This document shows positions 30,937-32,124 of a stretch of 32,124 nt of DNA, piece after piece (position 1 is the stretch's first letter; each line of letters opens with the position of its first letter). The DNA is from Chara braunii (Eukaryota > Streptophyta > Charophyceae > Charales > Characeae), in NCBI GenBank assembly GCA_003427395.1, contig BFEA01000532.1, positions 804,776 through 836,899 of the forward strand, in the 5' to 3' direction. The position numbers and the translations under genes were made by a program. The notes below the pieces were generated by a model. That model did not search any database. It saw only the letters and a program-made list of their open reading frames with translations, and was not told the origin of the DNA.

Positions 30937-31316
30937 ACCTTATCCACGCTATTCACCCTGTTAATTCTCCCTCCCGTTACGCCTCTCCTGGAGTAGACAA
31001 AGCTTGAGTACACACTGCACTCTCTCCCGCCTCTCCACCAGCTCCTCTCTCTCCAATGAAGGATAGAGAAGGTACCTCGAGCACCCCGTACCTCACAAGG
31101 CTGATCACAGTGAAAGGCGCCTCCAGATGAGATTCTTTTTCCTTGAACGAAGACCAATTACAGGAGAGTATCTTTCTTACTCGAATGCCACGTGTCCTCC
31201 TGTACTGTTCGTACTACTAAGATGATCCAGCGTACGGCGCACACCTACCCACAACGCATTCACCCGCCCTCGAGAAAAAAAAAACAACGCGGGTACTCGT
31301 ATGAGTTATAGCGCGC
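30937..31316. repeat. Direct repeat of about 375 bp, copy 1
   Basis: Starts with CCTTATCCACGCTATTCACC and ends near GTACTCGTATGAGTTA. About 90% alike by eye to 31396-31768, offset 459 bases, with an unrelated spacer of about 80 bases between them. No open frame conserved between the two copies looks coding. Confidence 0.9.
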
Positions 31317-31395
31317 TTCCAACAAACAAACAAACAAAGTACCAACCAGCCTTCCCTCCGTTGTACTCTTCTGATGTGTTTGAATATTAAATTGA

Positions 31396-31768
31396 ACCTT
31401 ATCCACGCTATTCACCCTGTTAATACTCCTTCCAACTACGCCTCTCCTGGAGTAGACAAAGCTTGAGTACACATTGCACCCTCTCCCGCCTCTCCACCAG
31501 CTCCTCTCTCTCCTATGAAGGATAGAGAAGGTACCTCGAACACCCCGTGCCTGACGAGGCTGATCACGGTAAAAGGCGCCACCAGATGAGATTCATTTTC
31601 CTTGAACGAAGACCAATTACAGGAGAGTGTCTTTCTTACTCGAATGCCACGTGTCCTCCTGTACTGTTCGTACTACTAGGATGATCCAGCGTACGGCGCG
31701 CATCCACCCACAACGCATTCACACGCGCTCGGAATAACCTATGCGGGCGCTCGTATGAGTTAGCGCAC
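31396..31768. repeat. Direct repeat of about 375 bp, copy 2
   Basis: Second copy of 30937-31316, with scattered substitutions. Both copies hold GGAGTAGACAAAGCTTGAGT and CCTTGAACGAAGACCAATTA. It runs directly into the degenerate GCGCACGTGCGCC word and then the LINE-D fragment. Confidence 0.9.
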
Positions 31769-31801
31769 GTGCGCCGAAAATAGCGTGTCCCCCATAAGAG
31801 A

Positions 31802-32124
31802 CTCTGTCGTCTATCAGACATGAAAGTAAACTGGGGGACAACTGGATGGTGGATCCATCACCAAGGAGGGAGACGACCAGAACTACCTAGGGTAAAGTGG
31901 CTATCTTTGGACACCCCCATCAGAGTGCCAGGGATGTCATTATCAGCTGAAGGTAAATCAAAGACTCATAATGAATGGATCTCTCAACCTGCGCAGACCA
32001 AACTGGAGTTGTGGAAGAACAAACATACCTCAATTTTTGGCCAATCGATGGTAAGTAACAATGCAATCCTCGCATCTATTTGGCATAAGTCAGGGATCTG
32101 GGCTATGGACAAAGATTCCCTTAA
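31802..32124 (+). pseudogene. LINE-D ORF2 fragment (RT to thumb), cut by window end
   Basis: The frame stays open from about 31802 to the window end. CRLSDMKVNWG, WWIHHQGGRRPE, NEWISQPAQTKLE and HTSIFGQ align with the region just after the FADD motif in LINE-A (CRLSDMMVNWG, WMHHQGGRPPE) and LINE-B. Sequence before 31802 is repeat, so this copy is 5'-truncated or broken inside the RT. It is a third member of the same superfamily, with no stop in the visible 107 codons. The remainder lies beyond the window. Confidence 0.8.

Noticed and set aside
30937-31768. LTRs of a small LTR retrotransposon
   Set aside because: The copies do not show TG...CA ends, the spacer is only about 80 bases, and no primer-binding site or polypurine tract is visible.

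Overview
This window looks like a repeat-rich, gene-poor piece of a draft nuclear genome from the green-plant lineage. Four things point there. It holds several degenerate L1-like (non-LTR) retrotransposons whose ORF1 carries a zinc knuckle, as in plant L1 elements. It holds a retroposed U6 snRNA copy with a plant-type 3' end. It has abundant microsatellites, poly-A tracts and tRNA-derived repeats. It has a 279-base assembly gap bordered by a Nextera mate-pair junction adapter. A charophyte-type alga such as Chara would fit, but I cannot fix the species. I found no convincing host protein-coding gene; almost every coding trace belongs to a retrotransposon and all are broken.

Layout. 1-3300: microsatellites, a short LINE 3' end, and a long Pro/Ser/Thr-codon-like but non-coding repeat. 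3370-6720 (minus): an old 5'-truncated LINE whose RT and C-terminal zinc-binding region are still readable. 6757-12840: small elements, including palindromes, fold-back repeats, two tRNA-like SINE copies, a 0.9 kb inverted-repeat element inserted into one of them, the gap and adapter, and a second poly-A retroposon family. About 13040-18768 (plus): LINE-A, GC-rich, with ORF1, ORF2, 3' tail and poly-A. 18820-20930: a LINE C-terminal fragment, another inverted-repeat-family copy, a U6 retropseudogene with 14-bp target-site duplications, and a tRNA-derived repeat. 21148 to about 29260 (minus): LINE-B, AT-rich, about 8.1 kb from ORF1 to poly-A, with its central 2.3 kb (endonuclease middle to RT end) inverted. 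29526-31768: tandem and degenerate satellite-like repeats, including a roughly 375-bp duplication. 31802-32124 (plus): start of another LINE fragment that runs off the window.

How the parts relate. LINE-A, LINE-B and the terminal fragment (LINE-D) belong to one superfamily: ORF1 (DUF4283-like region, zinc knuckle, low-complexity linker, conserved C-terminal block) followed by ORF2 (APE-type endonuclease, reverse transcriptase, zinc-binding C-terminus). A short 3' tail sequence, able to fold into a stem-loop, is shared by LINE-A, LINE-B and at least two solo poly-A-linked copies; it is a candidate RT recognition signal. The same machinery probably made the U6 retrocopy. All family assignments are by eye from motifs and from comparison of copies inside the window; no database search was possible.
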